Positions 22,601 through 32,457 of a stretch of DNA of 64,000 bases are shown piece after piece. The DNA comes from Brachypodium distachyon (taxonomy: Eukaryota; Streptophyta; Magnoliopsida; Poales; Poaceae), in assembly GCF_000005505.3 (NCBI RefSeq), contig NC_016131.3, positions 49,213,355 through 49,277,354 on the forward strand. Direction: 5' to 3'. The notes below the pieces were generated by a model. The model had not been told where the DNA came from, did no database searches, and saw only the letters and a list, made by a program, of their open reading frames with translations. Made by a program: the position numbers and the translations under genes. The stretch's first letter is position 1; every line of letters starts with the position of its first letter.

Positions 22601-23753
22601 CCGAAGGAACCCTTGCAGCAGCAGGGGTCCATGCCGCTGATACGACAGCATGCGTTGGCAGGGAGATTCCTCCCTGGGCGGAAGAAATCGCCCGCTATTT
22701 GAAAGGGGAGGCTCTCCCGGAGGATGACGTCGCCGCGGAGCGTGTAGCGCGGCAAGCCAAGATGTACACTGTGATAGATGGTAGCATCTACCGCAGGCGT
22801 GCGAATGGTGTCAAACTCATCTGCGTGCCGTAGGAAGAAGGGTGTGCACTGTTGGAGGACATACATCGAGGCACATGTTCACACCATGTGGCCTCCCGGG
22901 CTCTAGCCGGCAATGATTTCCGGCATGGCTTCTACTGGCCCACGGCCCTGGCCGACACAGAGCGGCTGGTGAGGACGTGCGAGGCGTGCCAGTTCCACTC
23001 AAAGAAGACCAACCAACCAGCCCAGGCCCTGCATGTCATCCTGTCCTCTTGGCCGTTCGCGGTCTGGGGACTGGACATCGTCGGCAAGCTACCAAGGGCG
23101 GTTGGCGGTTACGAATACTTGTTTGTGGCCATCGACAAGTTCTCCAAATGGGTGGAGGTGGAACCAGTGCGCAAGGTGACCCGAGGAGCAACGGACAGGC
23201 GGAGCGAGCCAACGCAGAGGTTCTGCGGGGGCTCAAGACGAGAACTTTTGACAAGCTCAAAGGCCATGGGAAGCGCTGGATCGAAGAACTCCAGCCCATG
23301 CCGTGGTCCATCCGGACCGCACCTAGTCGGGCAACGGGAGAAACTCCTTTCACCCTTGTCTACGGGGCAGAAGCGGTGCTGCCCCTCTAGCTCAAGTACG
23401 GATCTCCCCGAGTACGCGCGTACGGCGACACCAGCCAACACGAGCAAAGGGTCGACGATCTAAACTTCATCGAAGAGCTTCGATGCCGGGCTGCTGTGCG
23501 AGCCGCGCGCTACCAGCAGGGACTCCGTCGTTATCACGACAGACGAGTCTGTCCTCGGGGGCTCGAGAACGGAGACCTTGTCTTGCGCCGGATACAAGGA
23601 ACGAAGGCCGGGAACAAGTTGACTCCGAAATGGGAGGGCCCCTTCCGGGTAGTGCAGGTGACCAGGCCGGGGGCTGTCCGCCTGGAAACCGAAGACGGCT
23701 TGCCGGTGCCCAATAGCTGGAATATTGAGCACTTGCGCAAGTTCTACCCGTGA
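19640..23753 (+). pseudogene. Tat pol polyprotein, multiple lesions
   Basis: Aspartic protease: VLVDNGAGLN with the catalytic Asp codon at 19972-19974. A one-base loss near 20198 shifts frame at the protease end. Reverse transcriptase: 20600-21400, active site YMDD at 21167-21178. A frameshift near 21770 follows. First RNase H-like region about 21780-22080. A second RNase H at about 22130-22520 has Asp 22150, Glu 22266, Asp 22339 and Asp 22483. An in-frame TAG sits at 22831-22833. The integrase has its HHCC region to 22989 and the first Asp (WGLDIVGKL), then a deletion near 23180 that removes the second catalytic Asp. The frame with NGQAERAN resumes. The C-terminal domain ends at TGA 23751-23753. 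Confidence 0.9.
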
Positions 23754-23995
23754 AGCGGTGGAGCCCGACCCTCAGGTGATGCCTCCGATGCATACCTCTC
23801 GAACTAGTGTAACCGGGCAACCCCCGTGTGTAAATCGCTAGTTAATCGTGAATAAAGATAAGTGTTTCACCCCTGAGCTTTGGTTTTGCCTTGTTCATTC
23901 GCGTGTTTTCCCCCCTCTTGCCTCCTGCTTTAAGTGCACAAAGGTGTCTTTCCATTCTTGGTTGTGAGCAAGGGGCTGTCGTGGCCCCGAAACGA

Positions 23996-24175
23996 AAACC
24001 CATTGCCGGATCGTTCCGGCACGGGGCATGCCGTTGGCGGGCTTCCCGCAACGTGCATCACTGGACATGCCGTTGGCGGGCTTCTCGCAACGTGCATCAC
24101 TGGGCATGCCGTTGCCGGGCTTCCTGCAACGTGCATCCCTAGGCATGCAGTTGCTCGGCCTCCCGCAGCCTGCAC
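23996..24175. repeat. ~42-bp tandem repeat, about 4 units
   Basis: GGCATGCCGTTGGCGGGCTT followed by 'ccgcaacgtgcatcactg' recurs near 24025, 24067 and 24109, with a divergent fourth unit to about 24170. It lies in the non-coding region downstream of Tat pol. Confidence 0.85.
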
Positions 24176-24689
24176 CGCGCAGTCGCTGCGCCTGGGAAAG
24201 AAAATGCTCACACCCAAGTTTGGCATCGACCCCTTTGTGCCGGGGGCTGGGAAGCAGGAGAGGTTTATCTGATTTACCTGTGTTGCTTGTTTTCATAAGT
24301 TTCGAAATTTTTTGCAGCACCTCGGATCTGGTAAGAGTCTAGCCTAGAGGAAAGGGAGGAATCTTGTACACTGTGGTGCCCGTGAGCTGCCGACGGCTCG
24401 CACCATACACCGGTGCCTTGTGGTGCGGGAGGACCACAACACAAGGGGCTCACCGCACTCCGAGGCTTCTGAGTTGACAGGTTGCCGCCACGTATACCAC
24501 GGTTGCCTGGTAAACATGGCGGCGGAAACTGCGCCGCGTTCGAGGGAAGGGTGCCACGGTGCTGCGCGGGTCCGTCGCGCGCGGTGGCAAACCCCCCTCC
24601 CGCGTCTATAAAAGGCGCGCCCCAACCATGGAACGGCTCAGAGCGAAGCCGGGTTCGGGGCCGTGAAGGCAGGTGGTGCAACGGAGGCG

Positions 24690-25080
24690 CGGAGGTGGTG
24701 CTTCCCGCCGGCGCCTAGTGCCGGCGGGTGCGCTGCCATCGCGCCCCTGCTGCATCACCCCATCGAGCCCACCCCGAGGGGCGCCACAGAGGCACGATGG
24801 TATTGCATGCCATCGACGTCCTGTGCCGACGGGTGCACAGCCGTTGTGCCCTTGCTGCGCTTCCTCAAGGGGGCGGCTCCTGGGCGAGGGTCGCCGCAGA
24901 GGCACTGTGGTGGTGCATCCCATCAGCGTCCGGCGCCGACGGGGTGCATTGCCACAGTGCCCTTGTCGCCCCCCTTCGTAGGACACCTCCGCAAGGAGCA
25001 GGAGCTGCCGTGGAGACTCTATGATAGTGCATGCCATGTGTGCCTTGTGCCAACGGGTGCACTATCATAGAGACCCGGCC
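24690..25080. repeat. ~105-115-bp tandem repeat, about 4 units
   Basis: The anchor 'gacgggtgca' or its variant appears near 24725, 24829, 24941 and 25056. Each is followed by 'gccgttgtgcccttgctgc'-like text and preceded by 'gcatgccatc...cgacgtcc'. It is part of the Tat 3' non-coding region. Confidence 0.75.
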
Positions 25081-25701
25081 GCATTCCCTTTGAGAGAGCC
25101 TTTTTCGGGCGCGGGTCGTTGCGAGGACGCTGTGATGGCGCCGGTGCCGGCGCTCGTCGCCCGTTCCGGCCCATCACCGCGTCCCTGCCGCGGCCCTCGA
25201 ACAGTTTTTCTCCCGGGTAACAAGGGCCGTCGCCTCCCTTGGGATGAGTTCCCCAAAAAAAACTCAGGTCTCCCTAGTTGCGGGGGCTGTCGCTGGGAGG
25301 CTATAACTTCCTCGCCACCCGTGCCCACCGTTCGGGGTGGGGCGAAGCCGGCGGCGAGGACGTTATAGCTGTCTCGCGGCTGCTCCCGGGGTGGAGTCCT
25401 CCTAAGCCAGGGTTCGTCCCTAAAAGCCAGGGTCCGCCCCTGAAGGCGAGGGTTGCCGCGTGAGCGTGGTGGTAGCATCGTCGGCGGCGGTTGCCGCGGG
25501 CGGCAATCCTGCCCCCGCGCTCCTGCCGCATCCCTCCAAGATCGTTTCCCTTGAACAGGTACCCAAGATGGTTTCCTACCGAGGCAGTGCCTCGTCTGCA
25601 CTCTACCGCAGAGCGTCGCGAGACATTGGACCGAACGGAAAAGCTAAGAATCTGAACATGAACGCTGAATTCGCTAAGAGCTGAACAAAACTGAGCACTG
25701 T

Positions 25702-26345
25702 CCCGCTGGGTGCGGCCCCGGATCCCGCGCCTAGCCGGAGTGTTAAAAGGGACGCTTGCGGGGGGAGTGCGCTCCCCGTGTGGCTCCCGGGTCCGCCCCG
25801 GGAGGACACGGCTTGGAGTGGTTACCCCGCAAGCGGAGTGGCTCCCCGCTACCGCTTGGCCCAAGGTCGGTACCGCGGGTCCGTCCCGGGTCCCTGGTCT
25901 AGTCAAGGGTGAGGCGTGCGCGAGTCCCCCGCAACACAAGGCAAGATACGCAGAGGCTAAGAGGGGCCACCCCGCTGGACAGCACCAGGAACAACGAACT
26001 TGTCAAAAAAGTTTACTTAACTAAGAGTTAACGCTGCTTTGCCGAAGTGTGGTCCCGGAACCTGCGCCTGGCCGGGGTGTGAAGAGGACGCTTGCGGGGG
26101 GAGTGCGCTCCCCGTGTGGCTCCTAGGTCCACCCCAGGAGGACACGGCTTGGAGTGGTTACCCCGCAAGCGGAGTGACTTGCCGCCTACCGCCTGGCCCC
26201 AGGTCGGCACTGCGGGTCCGTCCCGGGTCCCTGGTCTGGTCAAGGATGGAGCGCGCGAGTCCCCGGCAACACAAGGCCAAACACGCAAAGGCTAAGGGAA
26301 CCACCCCGCGAGGCGGCCTCGGGAATAAGGGACAAAAATTGAGCA
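25702..26345. repeat. ~338-bp tandem duplication
   Basis: GGACGCTTGCGGGGGGAGTG occurs at about 25752 and 26089. Both are followed by 'cgctccccgtgtggctcc', 'ggacacggcttggagtggtt' and 'gggtccctggtct'. The two units differ by point changes. This lies inside the Tat 3' region. Confidence 0.88.
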
Positions 26346-26417
26346 AACTAACAAGCTTGATTGACCAAGTGTCGAATGGTTACATGGACTAATCAAAAGG
26401 TCATTGTTCAAACGGCG

Positions 26418-29240
26418 CTAAGCGCCATACTTGCAGGGAAAGCAAACAAGAAGAAGGTACAGTGGAAGCAACGAGTATAGCTGGGGGCTGCGGCAACGAG
26501 CTGTCGCCGTCTTCGGCCGGGGGGTCGACGGGGGGATCTGCATCCGCTCGACGACCTCGTCGACGAACTCGCGCACTGCTTGGGTGTGCGGGCGCTCGTC
26601 CTCACTGTCGGACCAAGCATCCAGCAAGGAATTTCGAAGGGAAATTCCGGGTCCCAGAGATGAATCCGCGGGAGGATTGTTCCGGCAACCTCCCGAGCAC
26701 AGTTGGCGACTTCGTTGGCGCCATACTTGGCGATCCAGACATCGAGCGCCCCGAGCTTCCCCACCAAGTCGGAGAAGAAAGGGACCAGCGTCGTGACGTC
26801 CGTGCCGTCCACCTCCCCCGCCTGCAGCTCGAACTTGGGCAGCAGGTCGTGCAGCGACTGGGCGATCTTCGTCAGCTTCTCCGTCTCGAGCTGCCGCTGC
26901 CCGATCAGCGTGCCGTGATGGAGTCGGGGATCTTGCGCAGCCTTCTTGGCCTTGCTGACGCCCCTCCAGCTTCGCGAGCTCTAAGGCCTTGGTCGCGTTG
27001 GCCTCGCCGGCCTTGGCGAGCTCTTCCCGGACGGCGGCCAACTCGTCCTCAAGCCCGGCCGCTCTGCCCTTGGCGGAGTTGAGCTCGGCCTCGTGCTGAG
27101 CCGCCGCTCTCGTCGCATCCTCGGCAGCCTTGACCTGCACCTCCAACAGGACGCGGAGGCCTTGGATTTCGCCGCGGTAGTTGGCGATCAGCTCGCCCTT
27201 CTCGTCCAGCCGTGCCTGGGCCGTCGCGAGCACCTCGGCATGCTCCTTCCGGGACGCTTGTAGAGTTGCCGCCATCGTGTCGAGCTTTCCTTGGAGCTCC
27301 GTGCGCTGGACCTCCAGTTGCCGACGGAGCTCGGTCTCCGGGACTACCGGCTCCCGGGTAGCCTCCAGGGCTTGCCGGGCCAGCCGCGCCTCCTCTTCGG
27401 CGAGGCGCGCCTCCTCGCGCAGCCGGGAGAGTTCGTGCCGCTCTCTCTCCACGGCCTCCCGCACCTTGCCGAGTTGGTTCTTGGCGGCGGTGTGGCGCTC
27501 CCTCACCTCATTGTAGGAGGTGACGAAGGCGAACTGCTGGTCCCGGACGGCGTCCAGGAACCGGTGCCCCTGCTCGAAGACGCTCGGATCCCAGGTAAGA
27601 GGGTTCCAAGCGACCCCGGCGAGGGTGCCGAGGTCGGTGCCGGGGAGAGCCCCCGAGGATGATGAAGCCCCTGCTGCCGAAGTGGAGCTAGGCGCGGGGT
27701 CGCCATCTTGCTCCCGGGGGTCTTGCCGTCCTTCCCCGGCAACTTCCCCCGCGCCTAGGCTCCGGGACACCGGGGTTGGAGAAGGCTCCCTGCTTCCGGT
27801 GGGGGTTGCCCCCTGTTGAATGACGGGTGAGCCCAAGCCGGCCACGTCTGCGGCTTCGGGCGCGTCACCAGGTGCCGCCGTGTCCGTTGCAGTGGGGCTG
27901 GACATGGGGGCCGTTTCCGACTCCACCTCCGCCCCTGTGGTCCCGACGACCGAGTCGGGGTCGACCACGACCGCTCCTGTTCCGGGCGCGGGCGCACTTG
28001 TGCCTGCAACCATGAGAGGCATTAGGATCGGCGATGGCCGGAGCTATCAAAGGCGAACAAGGGCGACCGGAGCGGTTACCTTGTGTGGCCGATGGGCTTG
28101 CCGGGGAAGCCCCCCCTACCTCGCCTGCGCCAGCGGGAGCGTCCAAGGATCTTGCCGCGGGCGAGCTGCCGCTTGCTGCAGAAAGAGAAGGTATGTTCGT
28201 GAGTTTGGCTAACAGGAATTGCAGTTGCAGAGAATCAACGAAGACATACCCAGTGCCGGCCCTGTCTCCGTTGGGGCTGGGTCGCCAACGGACGCGCCTG
28301 CGCCGCTGCTGGCCCCCGCGGCAGAGCGATCGGTGGCGCCGCCGGCGTCAGCGCGCGTCCTCTTCCTTGGCGTGCCGGGCAGGGAATCGCTCCTCGCCCT
28401 CTTGCTGGCGCCCGCCGGCGAGGAGGACTTCGGAGGGTTGCGCCGGAGCGCGAAGCCCCGGAAGACCCCCCGCGGTGTCGTCATGACCTGGAGATCTCCG
28501 GGTGTCGATGGCGATGCCGCCGCGGCGCCGGGCGCCAAGCTCGCGGAGGCCCCCGCTACCGGGGCGAAGGCCGTCGTCGGGGTGCCGGTGACCCCCGCGG
28601 GTGCTGACGTTGCCGGGGTACCGGCGGGCACCCCGGGACCGGGTCCCGTCGCGGAGCTGGCGGCCGCCACCAAGGCAGGGGCCGCCGCCGAGGCACTTGC
28701 GGCCCCTGTTGCCGCGGCTGCCGTCGAGGTATCGACGGGCGCCCCAGGAGCGGCGGCCGCCGCCAGGTTGGGGGCCGTTGCCGGGGCGGACGTCGCTGTT
28801 GAGGAGGTGGCTGCGGCCGCCGCGAACGCCCTCGACCTTCTCACGATCAGGGGCGCGCTGTCGCTGCTTTCCTCGTCGTCGTCCTCCACGGCGACGACTT
28901 ACGGGGACGCAGCCACCTGGCCCGCCTCATCCTCCAGCGACCGAAGGGAGGGCCAGCTGGGCTCGGACCCGCCCTCGCTCTCCTCGAGCACCTGCTTCCC
29001 TTGGGGTGCTTGCGGGGGAGCGTGCGGGACCCAGGTGGGGGTGTCGTCCATCAGCCCCCACTCGTTGCAGGGCGGGAAGGCGCCGACGATGTCGCTGAGC
29101 GCCCTGATGCCGGCATGGAGAGCGGAGACCCCCGGCGGGAACTCCGTCAACTGGAAGATCTCGCCGGAGATCCCAAGCACCCATGTCCTGAGGGACTTCA
29201 AGTCCATGTCGTCCGCCTGGAGGCGTGTCCTGTCCCCGAA
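26418..29240 (-). pseudogene. antisense spliced coiled-coil ORF of the Tat element, broken
   Basis: On the strand opposite gag-pol an ORF starts upstream of 28889. It reads through GFGDRTRLQADDMDLKSL, meets an in-frame TAA at 28899-28901, then continues with MEDDDEESSD and an Ala/Thr-rich section. A GT-AG intron (28249 to 28004, 246 bp; donor GTATGT, acceptor TTGCAG) joins this in frame to TSAPAPGTGA. A long heptad-rich, Glu/Arg/Leu coiled coil follows (about 27490-26950). Frameshifts near 26945 and 26590 break the C-terminal part, which has WIAKYGANEVANCAREVAG. Such antisense ORFs are known in Tat-lineage elements; their function is unknown. It is not needed for reverse transcription as far as sequence shows. 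Confidence 0.75.
28004..28249 (-). other. intron in the Tat antisense ORF
   Basis: Donor GTATGT begins at 28249 and acceptor TTGCAG ends at 28004. Splicing leaves one base of a Gly codon before and two after, and the reading frame is preserved. Without splicing the upstream frame stops at 28209. Confidence 0.7.
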
Positions 29241-29245
29241 GCCCG

Positions 29246-29581
29246 TGTACATATATAAAGGACCTAGACTCCTCCATATATAAAGGACTAGGAGGTGGGA
29301 GCCAACGCAGATCGAACTCCCACGCATACCCCGCATACACCCATCCTCGCCAGATCAACTCTGCGAACCCTAGCCTCCGCGGCTCCATTGTAATCTCATC
29401 ATCAATATCAAGCTCAGACAAGCAGGACGTAGGGGTATTACCTTCCGAGGGCCCTGAACCTGGGTAAATCATGTCCCTCGTGTCCTTGTTAACCGACGGA
29501 GTCGCCGATACGCACATTGCGTGTCTTCTCCCTGATCTAGAGCTCATCAAGATGGGCATTGTCGAAGGTAACCCGTCGTCA
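29246..29581 (+). repeat. array LTR 3 (5'-truncated at Tat junction)
   Basis: The LTR resumes around 'ggacctagactcctccatat' and runs to GTCGTCA. An extra 'atatataaaggac' immediately before it duplicates the TATA segment at the junction. About 25 bases of the LTR start are missing. Confidence 0.83.
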
Positions 29582-30604
29582 TTGGCGCCGACCGTGCGGA
29601 AGACGCTCGTCGGATCTACGACTCCAGCGGCCTCATCTTCATCGGGCGGGTCGTCGACTCGGGCGGAGTCGATGACTCTCGGATCCTTCCACTTCACCGC
29701 TCATTCACCAGCCAGGCGCGCAGCCTTCGACTCGCTGCAATCTGGCATCGATCTCACGTTTGGAGATTACCACATACGGGCCGACGAGACCGGAATCCTG
29801 CAATTCCCAGATCTCATCGCACCCCCACTCGAAGAGCCACGACCCTTCGCTGCGGTTAGATCGCTCTCGACATCCGATACCTCACGCTCCAGCAGCGACA
29901 GGAAATCGGACCCCGATCTGTTCTCTACCGGATCGGAACAATCTTTTCCAGCAGAAAGTCCCGTCCATAGCGATGCAGGCGACTGCTCCGATCAAGAAAG
30001 TTGCCGCGACGGCAACGATGCGGAGGCTCCGAGAAACATCGCTCAGGTCTTCATGACGACCGCCGCTGACCATCAGTCGGCTCAGAACAACTGCACTCCA
30101 GGGGAGACGGCTCGCGTCCGGGAAGCCATCAACTCTGGAGCAGCCATAACCAACCCTACCGTCGCAGAGTTACAACTTCTCAACCGTTGTCTCCTCCAGG
30201 CCCGTGGGGATCTGGTCAAAGAAAGACAGGACCTCGACCAGGCGAGGAGGCAGCACGAAGAACGAGCACGACGAACGACTCGAGAGGACTCGCTCGCGAC
30301 TCGTCCCCACACAGGCGAACTCGCCGCAGGAACCGACTCAACAGGATGCCAGCCGGCGACCGAACTACTCGGAACCTTGAGTCGAGCTTCCTGTCGGTCG
30401 ACGATCGAGGTGACATGATCCCCGAAACCCCTGAAGCCGCCATCATCGCGGCCAGGGGCTACCTGCAGACGATCCGACCGCCGGAAGGAGACCCGCAGTC
30501 TGACGTCCATAGGCAGATCCTGGATAGCTTGAATAAGGCGGGAGCCTCCTGCATCAGCTAGGAGCCGGCGGTCGAAGGGAGAGACTCGATTCATATCTTA
30601 CCAT
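29582..30604 (+). pseudogene. array interior 3 with gag-like ORF
   Basis: The frame from ATG 29670 (MTLGSFHFTAHS) continues past the CAG codon that is a stop in unit 1. A 14-bp deletion near 30289, relative to unit 4, shifts the frame, which ends at 30418. The overlapping second frame with SDVHRQILDSLNKAG ends at a TAG near 30559. The deletion explains the 1369-bp rather than 1383-bp spacing. Confidence 0.7.
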
Positions 30605-30950
30605 TGTAATTGGCTTAGACTCTCCCTGAGACCTAGACTCTTCCATATATAAAGGACTAGGAGGGGGGAGCCAACGCAGATCGAACTCCCACGCATACAC
30701 CGCATACACCCATCCTCACCAGATCAACTCTGCGAACCCTAGCCTCCGCGGCTCCATTGTAATCTCATCATCAATATCAAGCTCAGACAAGCAGGACGTA
30801 TAGGTATTACCTTCAGAGGGCCCTGAACCTGGGTAAATCGTGTCCCTTGTGTCCTTGTTAACCGACGGAGTCGCCGATACGCACGCTAGGTGTCTTCTCC
30901 CTGGTCTAGAGCTCATCAAGATGGGCATTTTCGAAGGTAATCCCTCGTCA
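30605..30950 (+). repeat. array LTR 4 (complete, 346 bp)
   Basis: TGTAATTGGCTTAGAC to CCTCGTCA. Same TATA and GCAGGACGTA blocks as LTR 2. Confidence 0.87.
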
Positions 30951-31987
30951 TTGGCGCCAACCGTGGGGAAGACGCGTGTCGGATCTACGACTCCAGCGGC
31001 CTCATCTTCATCGGGCGGGTCGTCGACTCGGGCGGAGTCGAGGACTCTCGGCTCGTTCCACTTCACCGCTCATTCACCAGCCAGGCGCGCAGCCTTCGAC
31101 TCGCTGCAGTCTGGCATCGATCGCACATTTGGAGATTACCACATACGGGCCGACGAGACCGGAATCCTGCAATTCACAGATCTCATCGCACCCCCACTCG
31201 AAGAGCCACGACCCTTCGCTGCGGTCAGATCGCTCTCGACATCCGATACCTCACGCTCCAGCAGCGTCAGGAAATCGGACCCCGATATGTTCTCTACCGG
31301 ATCAGAACAATCTTTTCCAGCAGAAAGTCCCATCCTTAGCGACACTGGCGACTGCTCCGATCAAGAAAGTTGCCGCGACGGCAACGATGCGGAGGCTCCG
31401 AGGAACATCGCTCAGGTCTTCATGACGACCACCGCTGACCCTCAGTCGGCTCAGAACAACTGCACTCCAGAGGAGACGGCTCGCGTCCGTGAAGCCATCA
31501 ACTCTGGAGCAGCCATAACCAACCCTACCGCCGCAGAGTTACAACTTCTCAACAGTTGTCTCCTCCAGGTCTGTGGGGATCTGGTCAAAGAAAGACAGGA
31601 CCTCGACCAGGCGAGGAGGCAGCACGAAGAACGAGCACGACGAACGACTCGAGAGGACTCGCTCAGCGAGTCATCTCGCGACTCGTCCCCTCACATGGCG
31701 AACTCGCCGCAGGAACCGACTCAACAGGATGCCAGCCGGCGACCGAACTACTCGGAACCTTGAGTCGAGCTTCCTGTCGGTCGACGATCGAGGTGACATG
31801 ATCTCTGAAACCCCTGAAGCCGCCATCATCGCGGCCAGGAGCTTCCTGCAGACGATCCGACCGCCGGAAGGAGACCCGCGGTCTGACGTCCATAGGCAGA
31901 TCCTGGATAGCTTGAACAAGGCGGGAGCCTCCTGCATCAGCCAGGAGCCGGCGGTCGAAGGGAGAGACTCGATTCATATCTTACCAT
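30951..31987 (+). pseudogene. array interior 4 with gag-like ORF
   Basis: This is the longest-preserved interior (1037 bp). The first frame is open to 31763, ending SRRPNYSEP, but the start codon used in units 1 and 3 is AGG here. The second frame overlaps from 31729 (MPAGDRTTRNLES) and extends to 31992. No zinc knuckle or pol motif occurs, so the unit would need proteins from another element. Confidence 0.72.
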
Positions 31988-32333
31988 TGTAATTGGCTTG
32001 GACTCTCCCTGAGACCTAGACTCCTCCATATATAAAGGACTAGGAGGGGGGAGCCAACGCAGATCGAACTCCCACGCATACACCGCATACACCCATCCTC
32101 GCCAGATCAACTCTGCGAACCCTAGCCTCCGCGGCTCCATTGTAATCTCATCATCAATATCAAGCTCGGACAAGCAGGACGTAGGGGTATTACCTTCGGA
32201 GGGCCCTGAACCTGGGTAAATCGTGTCCCTTGTGTCCTTGTTAACCGACGGAGTCGTCGATACACACGCTACGTGTCTTCTCTCTGCTCTAGAGCTCATC
32301 AAGATGGGCATTGTCAAAGGTAATCCCTCGTCA
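31988..32333 (+). repeat. array LTR 5 (complete, 346 bp)
   Basis: TGTAATTGGCTTGGAC to CCCTCGTCA. The following primer site has one change (TTGGCCCCGACCG). Confidence 0.87.
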
Positions 32334-32457
32334 TTGGCCCCGACCGTGGGGAAGACGCGTGTCGGATCTACGACTCCAGCGGCCTCATCTTCATCGGGCG
32401 GGTCGTCGACTCGGGCGGAGTCGATGACTCTCGGCTCCTTCCACTGCACCGCTCATT
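32334..32457 (+). pseudogene. array interior 5, truncated
   Basis: The primer-site region and the start of the gag-like frame match the other units. Homology ends after 'accgctcatt', where Tekay LTR sequence begins. Confidence 0.8.

Larger units (their letters stand above)
17130..29245 (+). mobile_element. Tat-clade gypsy retrotransposon, 3' LTR missing
   Basis: Order: LTR 17130-18118, primer site, gag, zinc knuckle, protease, reverse transcriptase, two RNase H regions, integrase, long non-coding 3' region with tandem repeats, and an antisense ORF. A second RNase H domain and an antisense ORF after pol are known traits of the plant Tat lineage. No second LTR follows. At about 29246 the sequence passes straight into an array LTR. 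Frameshifts, stops and an integrase deletion make it defective. It inserted into interior 2 of the small array. Confidence 0.9.
15345..32457 (+). mobile_element. tandem array of a small non-autonomous LTR retrotransposon (interrupted)
   Basis: LTR and interior alternate: LTR, interior, LTR, interior (cut), [Tat element 17130-29245], LTR, interior, LTR, interior, LTR, interior (cut). Equivalent positions 15442 and 16825 lie 1383 bp apart, as do 30840 and 32223. The pair 29471/30840 is 1369 bp apart because of a 14-bp deletion. Complete LTRs are 346 bp (TGTAAT to CGTCA). The primer-binding segment TTGGCGCCGACCGTGGGG follows each one. One LTR between successive interiors points to repeated unequal or LTR-mediated recombination rather than independent insertions. 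No pol domain is present. Confidence 0.88.

Noticed and set aside
24025..24170. Regular ~42-bp repeats considered as a CRISPR array
   Set aside because: There are no unique spacers; the whole unit repeats. It is tandem-duplicated non-coding DNA within a plant retroelement.
28219..29283. 354-codon plus-strand Ala/Val-rich ORF
   Set aside because: It is the complement of the antisense coiled-coil gene. The minus frame has a splice that preserves frame and a recognisable acidic start, so the plus ORF is the shadow.
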